Notes: generated by a model not told the origin, from the sequence alone. DNA of 64,000 bases from Sclerotiophoma versabilis (GCA_012274445.1 JAAROD010000033.1:992001-1056000); one strand, 5' to 3'; positions 45,266 to 56,961 are shown, counted from the first letter of the stretch. Numbers and translations: made by a program.

Positions 45266-46057
45266 AAGCTGCGCAAAGTCTGTCAGCCAATGTACATATA
45301 CACAACGCGAATGGCGCTTGTCGAGGCCTCAGCGTTGTATGTCTCCAAGACTTGTCCGGGCGCTTGCAAACCGCTCCTGCATGCTAGCGACGCGGCATGC
45401 ATGGATTGCAGGACTGCAAGGCTGTGTCGTTGTATGCCTCCCCGCTTACTTCGATTCGGAAGAGGATTGAGTTCGTCCTGTGCATCATTTAGACAGCAAA
45501 ATGCTTCACTGTCTTGACCGGTGGTTTGCGGGTTTAACCTGCCGTATGTTAAAATTGCCTGGAATATGAACGAGGCTCCCTCTGGGCCGCAGGTACGCCA
45601 GGGCTGAATGATCCTCTCTTCGGAGCCCACGTCCTGAGTGACGCAAATTCGCTACCGTGTTGGAAGGAATGACATCTTTGTTTGACGTAGCGCCTTCCAG
45701 CCTTCGAGCCTAACCGTGTAGTTGAATGGTTATGAGACTGCATCATGTTAGCGATGTTTGTCGGTTCAAAACGCCCACTATGGAATGGCAAGGTCTACGG
45801 TCAGTAAACATTAGATCTCGAGGACAGAACAGTATGGTATTCTACTACTGCAGGCCATTCAATGCCATATTGATAAGGCGCACAATGCCTCCTCAACCAT
45901 GCCTCGTTCGAGACAAAAATAGTCAAGATCAGAAACCCGCGCTATGCACCCAAACGCCTCATATGCCGAATGAACGCCTTCTTGAGCGCGACAATGTAGA
46001 TCCTAGCTAGATGGAAACGTGCAATTTGGTTTGAAACGAAACGCTATAAGAGACCTC
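45266..46057. other. Intergenic, upstream of the C2H2 gene
   Basis: No supported gene. A minus-strand frame of 115 codons (45630-45283) has no recognisable features. A tRNA-like stretch near 45712-45785 was examined and rejected. The segment also holds the 3' flank of the RCC1 gene. Confidence 0.4.
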
Positions 46058-47908
46058 CTACTCTTTCTTGCTCGCCAATACGGAGTACTGGCCACCGCAT
46101 CCAGCCCATGTAAGCTTCGTCTCCCGTACGGCGGTGTTGTCGATGAGAGTGGCTTCGTCTATATCTTCATCGGTGCCCTGGCCGGTCTGGTAGTTGGCTG
46201 AGAATCCCCACGAGTAAGCCTTGCCGTCCTTGTCGATGACAATAGTGTGATCGGGACCACAGGCACCTGTAACGACGTTCTTCAGGTTGGGAATGGGAGT
46301 AGGCTCGATGAGAATCTTAGGCTTGCCGTGGTTCTTGAGCACCTTCTCCTCATCGTTCTCAGCTTCCAGTTTCTCCATGGGAATTCCGGTTTGCGAGCCG
46401 TCGCAGCGACCCCAGACGAGTACCTGTCCGTCCTTGGTAATGGCAATGTTGTGGTGCGAGCCGCCAGCGATAGAGGTAACGTTCTTGCCTTCTAAGCTGT
46501 GGACGACGCGCGGAGTGAGGACGCTGGCATCGTCAGCGCCAGCGTTCTCAGGATAACCCGTCTCGCAGTAGTTGTTGACGCCCCACGACCAGATGTGGCC
46601 GTCCTCAGCGATGGCGAAGCCGTGGTAGTCACCGCAGGCGACCTGCGCAATCTTCTGGCTGGGACGCTTGACTGTGCTGTCGTGGAAGCCGACGCGGTTC
46701 GGCTGCAGCGACTCGATGAGAGTGCGCTCGGTGACACGGCGGCCAAGCTGGTTCTGTTGGCCGTTGCCCCAGGCGTAGACGTGCTTGTCCTTGTCCAGGG
46801 CGAGAACGTGGTTGGTTCCACAGGCGATCTGCGTGACCTTGGTGACGCCGTCAATGTATACAGGGAAGCGCGCAGTGTGGTTGCCCTTCTCGAAACCGAG
46901 AATGCCTTCGTTCTTGCGGAATGTGCCCCAGCCGTAGACGGCGCCCTCGGTGGTGAGGACAAACGAGCAGCTGTCGCCAGCCGCAACGTCAACGAAGACA
47001 GTGTCCTCGGGGAAGTAGTCGGCGGAGACGGCTGTTGGAGTGGCCTCGAGGTCGTTCAGTCCGCCAGTCTCGTCCTCCGAGTCTGAGTCTTCGTCAGCAT
47101 CCATGTCGCGCAGCTTGACGTTGGCGTTGGATGTGTCGCGACCGAGCGCGCCGTTGTCGTTGACGCCCCAGGTGAGGATCTTGTTGTCCTTGGTCAGCGC
47201 GACGACGTGCATGCCACCTGCCGCGATGCGAACGACGTTCTGGTTGCTCAACGCCTCGTTGTAGCGTGGGCGCTTCACGTCGATGGCCTTCCTAGTTGCG
47301 CCGAAACCGAGCTCGCCAGAGCTGCCCTCGCCGAAGATGAAGACCTTCAGAGGCTCTGTGTAGCGGATCGCGTTGATCTCCGTCTTCTTGCCGCGCACTC
47401 GTCGCGGGCCGCGCGGCACAGGCTTGGAGGGGTCTACTGCCGTCTTTGTGGACTTGGGAGCAGCCTTGGGGCGGTCGACCTTTGCCTTCTTGGGCTCTGG
47501 CGCAACTTCCTCCTCCTCAATGTCGCTCTCCTCGTCCTTCTTGCGCTTGGCCATCTTCTTTGCGGGGGCAGGGGCCGGCGCAGGTGTTGCCGTCTTCTTT
47601 GCGCGGGCGCGTCCAGCAGCTGGAGGCTTGTCAGCACGGGATGCTTTTGTTGGGACGCGTCGCGATTTACGCTTCTGGGGAGCTTCTTCAGCAGCGCCGT
47701 TTACAGCAGTGCCGTTTGTGGCAGGCACAGGCTCTGTTGTTTTTGCGCGACTGGGGCGGGTGCCTGGGCGACGGGTTAGCGAGGAATGCGATAGCTGTTG
47801 GTGAATGATGCAACACGTACCAGCAGTGCCATTGACCTTGTTCTCTTTATTTTCTGATGCCGCAACGGGCTTTGCGCTCGCCGCACGGGTTGATGCAGCA
47901 CGCGCCAT
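46058..47908 (-). CDS. RCC1/Pim1-type guanine nucleotide exchange factor for Ran
   Basis: Two exons, 47908-47821 and 47763-46058; 597 aa. The ATG at 47908 (MARAASTRAASAKPVA) is preferred over an open upstream extension. The N-terminal 170 residues are basic and Ala/Pro/Lys-rich with NLS-like clusters (KRKSRRVPTKASR, KKMAKRKKDEE). Then follow RCC1 repeats making a seven-bladed propeller: VFIFGEGSSGELGFGA, VVALTKDNKILTWGVNDNGA, SFVLTTEGAVYGWGTF, HVLALDKDKHVYAWGNGQQN, GFAIAEDGHIWSWGVNNYCE, NIAITKDGQVLVWGRCDGSQ and IVIDKDGKAYSWGFSANYQ. It loads Ran with GTP on chromatin and so sets transport direction and spindle assembly. The 57-nt intron (GTACGT, branch CTAAC) is a multiple of three with no stop. 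Confidence 0.94.
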   Translation of the reverse strand: MARAASTRAASAKPVAASENKENKVNGTAGTCCIIHQQLSHSSLTRRPGTRPSRAKTTEPVPATNGTAVNGAAEEAPQKRKSRRVPTKASRADKPPAAGRARAKKTATPAPAPAPAKKMAKRKKDEESDIEEEEVAPEPKKAKVDRPKAAPKSTKTAVDPSKPVPRGPRRVRGKKTEINAIRYTEPLKVFIFGEGSSGELGFGATRKAIDVKRPRYNEALSNQNVVRIAAGGMHVVALTKDNKILTWGVNDNGALGRDTSNANVKLRDMDADEDSDSEDETGGLNDLEATPTAVSADYFPEDTVFVDVAAGDSCSFVLTTEGAVYGWGTFRKNEGILGFEKGNHTARFPVYIDGVTKVTQIACGTNHVLALDKDKHVYAWGNGQQNQLGRRVTERTLIESLQPNRVGFHDSTVKRPSQKIAQVACGDYHGFAIAEDGHIWSWGVNNYCETGYPENAGADDASVLTPRVVHSLEGKNVTSIAGGSHHNIAITKDGQVLVWGRCDGSQTGIPMEKLEAENDEEKVLKNHGKPKILIEPTPIPNLKNVVTGACGPDHTIVIDKDGKAYSWGFSANYQTGQGTDEDIDEATLIDNTAVRETKLTWAGCGGQYSVLASKKE

Positions 47909-48335
47909 TCTCTGCGAATTCAGATTCGATGGGTGGTGTGCGGCTTGGGTCGCAGTCTTCAAGTTGTGCTGGTGGTGTGTGTTGTGGGTCTAAAAAAGTC
48001 GCGAGATCGTTGCAGCTCGGAGGCTGGTTACATCAACGCTATGCTGAATGCGACAGGGGTCACGTTGGTAGCTCGTGCACGCCCATTCACTGACCCTCCA
48101 ACGTCATATTCAACATCACCTTCTCTCTGCATTTCCGCATTTGCGCTGTTCAGCATCTTATAGATCGCGGTTTGTTTGTTTGGTTGTACTTGTTCGACGC
48201 TGCGCTAGCTCGCACCCAAGGCAGCACTGAGGCACCGTTTCAGCACCTCGATGGTCACCTGGACACGCCTCGAGTATCAGCCACGTCTTCCCTCTCCTTG
48301 TGCCTGAATCCTTTGTCCCACAAACCCCATTCAGC
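47909..48335. promoter_or_regulatory. Divergent promoter between RCC1 and the phosphoesterase gene
   Basis: About 0.43 kb between two divergent start codons. No specific motif recognised; CT-rich segments occur on both sides. Confidence 0.35.
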
Positions 48336-50243
48336 ATGTTAAAGAACACGGCGCTCCTATTTGCGTTGCTCAAAGCCGCATCCTCCGCGCAGCCGGAGGC
48401 TCAAGAGCCAATAGCAGCGCCTCTACGAGAGCTACCCTGGGCACAGCTCAACTTCCTGCATACCACCGATGTACACGGCTGGTGGGGTGGCCATCTGCAA
48501 GAGTAAACATGGCAATAACAACATGCACTCGATTCGAATCTAACGTGCTGCAGAGCGTCTTTCTCAGCAGACTGGGGTGACTATGTTTCTTTCGCGAGGC
48601 ATCTGCGCGACAAGGCTGATGCAGGGGGTGTTGACCTCTTGGTTGTCGATACAGGAGACAGGGTAGAAGGGAACGCCATTTATGATTCTTCGAAACCTCG
48701 AGGGAAGTTCACCTATGAAATTGCCAAAGAGCAACATATCGACTTGATCAGCTCCGGCAACCACGAACTCTACAAGGCAGACACTGCTGAAGGCGAGTAT
48801 TACCACACAGTGCGCGACTTTCAAGGAAGTTATCTGGCATCAAACTTGGATATCTACGACCCCAGGACTGGATACCTGGAGCCGCTCGCACCACGTTACA
48901 AGAAGTTTACCACAAAGAACCAAGGAATCCGCGTCTTAGCTTTTGGCTTCATCTTCGACTTCACGGGTAATGCGAACAATACTGTTGTGACAAGAGTCGA
49001 AGACACTGTGAACGAAGATTGGTTCAAAGAAGCACTAAAAGACAAAGACCTTGATTTGATTGTCGTTTTTGGCCATGTTGATATACGCTCTCCTGAGTAT
49101 GCGTTGTTATTCTCAACCATCCGGGCAGCGCACAAAGATTTGCCAATCCAGTTTTTCGGCGGGCATTCGCACATCAGAGATTACAAGATCTTTGACGATA
49201 AGTCTGTTGCACTAGAGAGTGGCCGTTACATGGAAACATTAGGCTTCATGTCAATTGATGGGCTCAGCACGGGCGGAAAGGATGGCCGCACAGCCACAAC
49301 TCAGAAGCCGGAAGTCGCCTTCTCTCGTCGCTACATTGACAACAATCTTTTCTCACTGCGCCACCACAGCGGCAAAGATGAAAAGACCTTTCCTACCGAA
49401 CATGGCCTCAACGTGTCGAAAGCCATCGATGATGCCAGGGACTCACTCGGCTTGAGCAAGAAGTACGGTTGCGCTCCACGCGATCTCTGGATCAGCAGAC
49501 GCCCGTACCCGCATAAAGAAAGTATTCTCTCCTGGATTGAAGAAGAAGTATTACCCGACTCGATCGGCAAGTCTCAACGCATCAAGAGTGGCAATAAGGC
49601 GCTCGTCATCCAGAATACGGGAGCCATCCGCTTCGATGTCTTCAAAGGTGCCTTTACCAAGGACACCAAGTTCCTCGTCTCACCATTCACAAGTCCATTG
49701 CGACTCATAAAAGACGTGCCGTACAAGGCCGCCAGCCAAGTCATCAAGCTTCTGAACCACGGAGGACCGATCCTGCTGGAGATGATGGAAGCAAATGCCT
49801 TCTTGCAACCGCCTGAAGTCACCGCAGCACGGTTCCGACCAAAACTACTATCCACACCCCCCACCTTCGACATGGACAGTGAAAGGAGCCAGAAGCCCAT
49901 GCTTAGCGAAGAACCCGCGCTCATCCCAGGCTACACAACGCACGACGACGCCGGCAGCGACGGTGACGACACAATCCATTCCAGGATCACCTTCTACAAT
50001 GTGCCAAATTGCATACAATCCGCCGTTGGCTTCGACCCGGCTAACAAAGACGCGGAGCCGCAGGCGGTGGATCTCATGTACAATGAGTTCATCCAGAAGT
50101 GGATATTGATGGCGCTGCAGTATATTGGGCAGGAGTACACGAGCGATGATACGGATGTGTATGCGCAAGGGAAGAGTTTCACTGATATCATGACGGACTG
50201 GGTGAGCGAGCATTGGGCACGTGAGGGTGAGTGCCCGACATGA
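48336..50243 (+). CDS. Secreted/vacuolar calcineurin-like phosphoesterase (5'-nucleotidase-like, YHR202W type)
   Basis: Two exons, 48336-48502 and 48554-50243 (51-nt phase-2 intron), 618 aa. It starts with a signal peptide (MLKNTALLFALLKAASSAQP). The metallophosphatase motifs are in order: FLHTTDVHGWWGG (D-x-H), LLVVDTGDRVEG (GD), LISSGNHELY (GNHE), VVFGHVDIRS and FFGGHSHIRDY (GHxH), so the dinuclear metal site is complete. The C-terminal half, starting near KALVIQNTGAIRFDVFKGAF, is the 5'-nucleotidase C-terminal domain. The closest family is the yeast YHR202W group of predicted vacuolar or secreted phosphoesterases. Likely substrates are nucleotides or other phosphate monoesters; not determined here. 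Confidence 0.91.
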
Positions 50244-50788
50244 TTGGTATTGAGTGGTGCTGCATTGTTATATGGGTAGAAATAGCATGTACATTATCAG
50301 TGTTCTCCGCCAGTATATGGATGTTCGTCTCCTGGACCATTCCTTGCCAGCACTTTCTGCTGGGGAGTGTTGATGCAGCGAACTAGAGCTATGCATTTGG
50401 CCAAGCTGGTGAGTAAGTCGAACGGGCGACAGGTACCGAGAGGACTGCCGTACTGGACCTGCTCTCGAGGTCTAGCCGAGTGCACGGGTGAGAGTCAGAT
50501 GTCACGTCTAAAGCAGGGCCATATCTGTATGGCTCCATGCACATGTGTAGAAACACGGCTTATCGTGGGCAGAGAAGCGCTGCAAAGAATAAGTTGTGAC
50601 CCATGTATAGGCCATAGGATATCATTCCTCTTCACTTCCAATATAACAGTCCTTGTGCATGAGTATTTTCCCTCCCAAAACGCCGTGTAAATGCATCAGC
50701 AGACTCCGGTGTCGGTCTTTCGCGGGCGGGTGACGTTTACCGTCCCTGGCGTGCGGCGCGTGCCTGTTCTCGTTCGCTTGCGTTGTAC
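50244..50788. other. Convergent 3' flanks, no gene seen
   Basis: 0.55 kb between the phosphoesterase stop and the RPB10 stop. A plus-strand frame of 107 codons (50367-50690) has no coding features. Nothing else found. Confidence 0.45.
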
Positions 50789-51257
50789 CTAGAGACGACC
50801 GTTAGCCCCTGACCGGGACGCAATGGCATCTTGTTGACGGGCAACTTGGCGCATTTGCTTCGCTGTTGCGGCCTTGTCGGCGCTGGGAACGTACTTGAGG
50901 AGCTTCTCGATCAGATCGACGTGGGTGAGGATCATGCGGCGGCAGCAGTAGCGCGTGAGACCGAGCTCGTCAAGGGCGTCACTGTGCGTGGACTGTGTTA
51001 GCTACCGTGTATCCAGCTAGTGAGGCGCACACGGCGAGGCAGCAGAGAGTAAATTATCGGGCTGGGTGGTGCATGGCGTCGAAAGTAGATGGGAAGGGCG
51101 GTCGTACACCTCAAGCTTGTTCTCCTGGGTCAACATGACCATGTAGCGCTCCCACAGGTCACCGGTGACCTGCTCCATTATCAGTATGCGCCGCCTGCAG
51201 GCTTGTGGATATGAGTCGCACCTTGCCGCAAGAGAAGCAACGGATGGGAACAATCAT
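50789..51257 (-). CDS. RPB10: RNA polymerases I/II/III common subunit ABC10-beta (Rpb10)
   Basis: Three exons, 51257-51222, 51169-51108 and 50981-50789, phases 0 and 2, give 96 aa. The product begins MIVPIRCFSCGK (invariant CFSCGK zinc half-site) and continues VTGDLWERYMVMLTQENKLE, DALDELGLTRYCCRRMILTH (second zinc half-site CC) and VDLIEKLLKYVPS. This is Rpb10, shared by all three nuclear polymerases. Yeast Rpb10 is 70 aa. Here an extra tail of about 25 residues (ADKAATAKQMRQVARQQDAI and beyond) follows the conserved end. Intron 2 uses a GTACGA donor two bases after a competing GTGTAC; only the former keeps the frame. Divergent from the Nan1 gene. Confidence 0.92.
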
Positions 51258-51532
51258 CTTGAGGGCGCTCTGCTGTTCGTAAAAGGGTGAAGGAGCTCCG
51301 CGACGAGGTTCTGCTGGGTTCGAGGGCTGACGTCGGCTTCGTTGTTGCGCGAAGCCCGCGATGGTTGCTGGCGGGTCAAAGAAAGTTGCGGCGCGCCAAG
51401 AAGGCGGTGAGTGCCTAGCGCGAATTCGGGTCAAAAAGTTTCGAACTTCTGGACACCAGGCTTGCGACAGGTGTGGTGTACCTTCGTTGCACGACAAGAC
51501 TGTCAAGAACATACCCGGGAGCTGATCTGACC
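51258..51532. promoter_or_regulatory. Divergent promoter between RPB10 and NAN1/UTP17
   Basis: 275 bp separate the starts of two ribosome-biogenesis/transcription genes. A TCAAAAAGTTTC stretch at about 51430 is loosely like the rRNA-processing element but does not match well. Co-regulation is inference from gene function. Confidence 0.35.
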
Positions 51533-54527
51533 ATGGCGGACAGCACTCCACAGCTGAAGAGGAAGCGGGAAGGTGCCGAGGCGCAGCGCAAAAAGGCAAA
51601 GACGCAGAAGAAGACAGAGGCAGGCGCTGGCCAGGATGGGGAAGTCGCTGCGACACCGGTAGCCAAATCGACGCCAAAGCCCAAGCAGGCCCCCAAGTCG
51701 ACACCGAAGTCAAAGGACGCCCCCAATGCGACGCCGAAACCCTCAAAAACGAACGGCGCGAACGGCGATGCCCTATCCACGACGAAAGCGAAGAAGCAGA
51801 AGTCCAAGGGTTCGGCGAACTGGACCGTCTCCACTGCACAAGGTGGCTGGTTCGTGCCTCGCGACCCTGTTTTCTCACTCGACGAGAAGTTCGTTCTCCT
51901 TGCTACCCAAAAGGCGCTTGAGATCTATGTCGTCGAAACCTCCCTCCTGGCGTACAAACTCCCCGTTAGCGGCTCTGGGGAGGTCACTGCATATGCTTTG
52001 TCTGCCACCGATTCGAACCGAGTCTACGTCGCCGAGTCTACTGGATTGATCACTTTGTGGGACTGGGTAGCCAGGCAGAAGATCGGACGCTGGGACATTG
52101 GCGCAACCGTACGGAACATGAAGGTTGTTACACTCTCTGACGAAGACCTCGTCTACTGCCACGAGCCGGGCAAGAGCCACATCGTCAACGTACATGCTCT
52201 GCGGACAGGTGCCCAAGCCTCGACCACCGAACTCAAGCCGATTTTGAAGACGAGCTCCAACATCCTGGACATCCAAGTGTTGCTACAGGGCAAGTTTGTC
52301 GTTCTGGCTTGCGGCGACTCGCTGATGGTGGGTAAGCGCCAGAAGCAGAGCAAGACAGCCGTGCAAGACTTCGAATACGTCTGGCGTGAGCTCAAGTTCG
52401 CTCACCGCATTACAACATTCAACGCTTATGTCCGTGACCTGGCTGAGGTGACCGGCAAAGCTGCAAAGTCCGCCCAGGATCAAAGGGATATCATTGATAT
52501 CGCGATTGGCGACATATCTGGTGTGATACTCCTGTTCGAAGACATTCTGGCAAGCTTTGCCGCTGTCGAGAGTGTTCAGAAAGCGGGGAAAACTAAAGCA
52601 GACAACGCCGAGAGCCTGAGACCGAAGAAGTTGCACTGGCACAGGGATGCGGTTGGGTCGGTGAAGTGGTCTCTGGATGGTAAGCAACATGAACAAAGCC
52701 GTAGGGTCACTCTGGCTAACATAAACAGGCAACTATGTCGTTTCTGGAGGCGATGAGACCGTCATCACGATTTGGCAGCTCGCCACCGGGAAACCGCAGC
52801 ACCTGCCGCATCTCACGGCAGCGATTGAGAACATAGTAGTCTCGCCCTCAGGCTCTTCATACGGCGTTACGCTGGCAAACAACTCCGTCATTGTGCTCTC
52901 AACCACTGAGCTCGAGGCTAAGACCAACATCGTTGGTATTCAGTCTCGCCGAATCGAGATCGAACAACTGCCAAAGAACGCTGACGCAGAATCGCCGCCC
53001 GCAAATTATGAAATCTTCCAGCCGGTGCCCCTAACTATCAACCCGATAAACCCTTCAGAGGTCATGTTCTCCGTACCATCGTCGCAGCCACGCCACAGAA
53101 CTGAAGGCCTTCGTCCCGAGCCTTACCTACAGACGTATGACCTTGCAAACCAGCACGCCGTCTCAAAGCAAGCTCTGACGCGAAACAATGCCACCGACCC
53201 GAACTTGACCCCTGAAGGCCGACGAATTCTCGAACCCACTGTGACCCTGGCGCAAGTCAGCCACGATGGCGAGTGGCTTGCCACTGTGGACGAATGGACA
53301 CCCCCTCAAGCCGACACTTCTTACCTTGACGAAGGTATCCCTGAGTTCAGAGAAGAGGAGCGTATTCACCGTCGTGAAGTGTATCTCAAGATTTGGCGAA
53401 GAGATGTACAGAGTGGGCAGTGGAAACTTGAGACGCGACTAGACGCACCGCACTTCTTCCAGGATATATCTGCTAATGGCAAGGTTTTTGATCTGGTCGC
53501 CGATCCTACAGCACCAGGATTTGCTACCGTCGGAGAAGACCATTTTGTCCGAGTGTGGAGACCGAAGACAAGGCTAAGAGATGGCCTGGTCGTACGCGGA
53601 GCTGAGAAGCAAGGCCTTGTGACTTGGTCCCTCGACTGCTCAGTTGAGATCAGCGACAAGCTCGATGTACTTGATGCCGGTGCGAATGCGCAGCAAACTC
53701 TTCCACTCCGAAATTCGCGCTTAGCGTTTTCCGTAGATGGCTCGGTCATTGCCGCTGCTATTTCCTGGGCTTCAGACGAAGATCCTGGAGTTGTTCACCT
53801 TATCGACGCGAATACCACAGCCATTCAACGTTCCTTGACAGAGGTTGATGTTGTTGCACTCAGCGGCCTCGCCATCCTTGACCGCTATCTGATCGTCGTC
53901 GGCGACTCTATAACAGTCTGGGATATGGTCCGGGATCAACTGGTGTATTGTGTACCCATCAACACCCCTGGCATCGATCGTTTTGATCGCATTCCTCTGG
54001 TCAAGCTTGCTGTCAACGAGACCGACAGCACCTTTGCTGTGTCACTACCGCGCTTCGAAAACAGCAACGCAAGATTCCAGAGAGCTTCATCAACGACACA
54101 GGTCTTCAAGCCTCAGCACGTCGGAGCCCTGTGGTCGACCAAGAACCCCACCATCAACCTCGCCCTCGCATCTCGACATAGCGAGAGAGGTTACGTCACC
54201 CTTGATTCAGCAGCGAACATCCGTGTCATTAGCCCTACCAGTGGCATGGTACAGCTGCCAACCCCTCCACCTGAGGAGATCCCGCAACAACCTTCATATA
54301 CCCAAGCAGAGGACGTCATGGACGTCGAGGAGGAGGATGTTATAGCATTACCAGCTATCGACAGTGTTCTTGACAGTGAGGACACCGATGCAGTTGTGGT
54401 TAAGCCCGAGCAACTGCAGCAGGTGTTTGAAGAGAGCGGTCAAAGTCATGCAACAGGCTCGTTAAGCGCGCTTCTCAGTGCTGTCATAGCCTTGCACCAG
54501 AAGCCTACATCTCTGCCCTTAAGATAG
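51533..54527 (+). CDS. NAN1: U3 snoRNP/t-UTP WD-repeat protein Nan1 (Utp17, WDR75 family)
   Basis: Two exons, 51533-52679 and 52729-54527 (49-nt phase-1 intron), 981 aa. A Lys/Pro/Thr-rich N-terminal tail (KKAKTQKKTEAGAG, STPKPKQAPKSTPKSK) is followed by two WD40 propellers. Examples are SLDEKFVLLATQKALEIYVV, YVAESTGLITLWDWVARQ, HRDAVGSVKWSLDG-NYVVSG and TVITIWQLATGKPQHLPHL in the first half, and GFATVGEDHFVRVWRPKTRL and YLIVVGDSITVWDMVRDQL in the second. Order and length match fungal Nan1/Utp17, part of the t-UTP (UtpA) complex that supports Pol I transcription and the earliest 18S pre-rRNA processing. The acidic C-terminus (DVMDVEEEDV) is typical. Nucleolar. Confidence 0.9.
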
Positions 54528-55241
54528 CGAGCATTCAATACATTCCTGTTTCGACGCTTCAAATGTGCTGAAATGCGTGTGAGGTTGTGCCTCGGTGACG
54601 GGTGAGCTAGCCTGCGCTAGTGACACCTTGTTGTCCTGCACCTTATCTGTCCATCCATCTGCTTCCTCCTGTATTCAACCCTGAGTCCTTGAAACTGCAG
54701 AGCTCGTACAGCATTGGCTACCTACAGCTTTTGCGCCCTTGACGATACTGCAGGCTTCCAATGTCTTGGCAAGTCCGTCCTGGGCTTCGGACTGGCTAAC
54801 CGCTGAAACAATGCCCCGTCCAATGGGCGACCCCTCACTACCACTCTGACCAAGCAAGTGCGTGAATCACCGCAACGGACAACAACACTCCTTCGCCTTG
54901 AGAATGAATCGCGCTTGGCAGATACCCTGAACTACTTGTTAATTGGTCGTTAATAGTGGCGCGCTTCGATTAACAGCGGAAACGACCGCGATCGAATCGT
55001 CGCTGATGAATAGCTTGAGGATAGTGAACCCTTTTAAGCACGAAACACGTCAAGCTAAATGCTCGGTCATTATGGATCCACCGGAAGGGCAGGTCCTGTG
55101 GTTACCCTGCTCCTCATTAGAGGAGGGGTAGGCTTTCACATTGGCGGTACTGAGTTTAAAGAGCATGGCACACAGCGTGTCCTGCAGGACAACAACATCG
55201 TGTTTACCCACAGCGGTCAGAACGACTCAACAAACGGCATC
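54528..55241. other. Upstream region of the PLC-X gene, possible 5' extension
   Basis: The frame of the downstream gene stays open from the ATG at 55059, so up to 61 extra N-terminal residues (including GFHIGGTEFKEHGTQRVLQD) are possible. The remainder, 54528-55058, shows no coding features. Confidence 0.35.
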
Positions 55242-56709
55242 ATGGGTTACGGAGGCGCCCTTACACTAGTGAATGGCTCGCCTTTCGAGTGGACGTTGAG
55301 CAGCCAATCTTCGTATCAAATGGATACTTGGAAGTGGCCGAACGTTGCTGCGGGTAGGGACAGCTACTTGAACATTATAAGTAAATATTCAGAACTGACA
55401 CGAAGTAGGGAAAGCGGCCAGAGTCAACGTGGAGTTTGGAACGAAGTGGTTTGCAAAGGACGATGCTGGCGAAGCATACTATGACATTGCTGGAACCTCG
55501 GAGAAGTTCTCGATACTGGGGAAAAAGGCCAAGGATTACGAGCTCACCATCTCATTGACCGACATGGCAACGAAGCAGAGTCCGAGAGGCTCAAAGGTCG
55601 ATTTGGGCTTCCGTCATGACGCAGCTGTCAATTGGATCATGTCCACAGACGAAGCTGGGCAGTGGTGGTCAAACAGCGGGACTTACATTGACTGGATGCA
55701 GCAAAGTATGGGTTCACTGGCGAACAGAACCCTCAAGTATATATGTATGCCAGGCAGCCACGACGCTGGTATGGGGACATTCAGCCCGGGTACCGTTGGA
55801 GCACATTTCGCCAATACTCAGACTCAATACCTGGAGTTCAAGGGACAGCTCATGGCTGGGGCTCGTTATTTCGATCTCCGACCAGTTATCTCGAACGGCA
55901 AGTGGGTGGCTGGGCACTACAGCGGGCTGAAGGTGGGCGAAGACGACGTGTGGGTCGGTGGTAACGGGCAGTCACTAGACGATATCATCGAACAAGTCAA
56001 CGACTTCACCGCTGAGTACCAAGAACTCATCATCATTAACCTCAGTCATACTCTCGACACGGACAACGACTACAAAGACTTGAACCAGGAACAGTGGAAC
56101 TCACTCTTCGACAAGCTCAAGGGCATGAACAACCGCTACACAGTCGACAATCCGGGCGACACTGACTATTCCACCAAACCACTCGGAGACTTTATTACCG
56201 ACCGCGCATCTGTCTTCATAGTTGCTCAGCTCTCGTCCGGAGTCAAACTTGGCAACTACGCGAAACAGGGCTTCTTTGAAAGCAAACATTTCCCCTTCTA
56301 CGACTCCTACAGCAATAGCAACGACCTCACCTCGATGCGCGACGACCAACTTACGAAGCTAAAATCCGAGCGTAATATTGTCTCAGATCCCACTTCCCTC
56401 AAAGACAAATTCCACATCCTTTCTTGGACACTCACCCAACAGCCTGAAGACGTCTTGAATCTCGATCGAGCGATTTTGAATCTGAACGCAGCGGCGTTTG
56501 ACGATCTGGTCGAGAAGGCGTGGAATGCGTTCACACCTGAGAGCTTCCCGAACGTGCTGTTTGTGGATGCGTTGGGCATTAGGGATAAGAGCGTGGTGTT
56601 TCCGTTTGACAAGCCAAGACAAGTGCCAGTGAACAACGATATTGTTGCGCTGGCGATTGCGGTGAATAATGGAATGGCAGGGAGGAATAAGGTGGTTACT
56701 GGGAGGTAG
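55242..56709 (+). CDS. PI-PLC X-domain-type phosphodiesterase
   Basis: Two exons, 55242-55353 and 55409-56709 (55-nt phase-1 intron), 470 aa from the ATG at 55242; the frame is open to an earlier ATG at 55059 (531 aa). I prefer 55242 because MGYGGALTLVNGSPFEWTL resembles the usual family start. An N-terminal beta-domain (NVEFGTKWFAKDDAGEAYYD) precedes the TIM-barrel PLC-like part: KYICMPGSHDAGMGTFS (first catalytic His), GARYFDLRPVISNGKW (metal/substrate Glu/Asp region) and VAGHYSGLKVGED (second His), then ELIIINLSHTLDTD. Bacterial-type PI-PLC X enzymes cleave phosphatidylinositol or GPI without a Y domain. The substrate here is unknown, and no signal peptide is visible at either start. Confidence 0.85.
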
Positions 56710-56961
56710 TGAACGGGTGGTGATTTTCACAAAGGAAATCGAAAAGAAAAGAAAGGAAAGGTTTCACAGGATAGACATTTTGTCGCAAGACACGCCTCGC
56801 CATTTACACATTCAGCTATATTTTTTGAAAGAATTTTGAACAAAGGCCAACATACTTCGAACGTTCATCTCAGAGACATAGGCTAGATAGATGTCTAGCC
56901 TAGTTTTGCGGCAAAACAGCGTTACACATACATCCGCGTGCTCTCGTAGCACACTCACACA

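Noticed and set aside
45712..45785. tRNA-like sequence with GGTTCAAAA and a D-loop-like AATGGTTAT
   Set aside because: Acceptor stem has mismatches, the T stem does not pair and the anticodon loop has eight bases; at best a tRNA relic.
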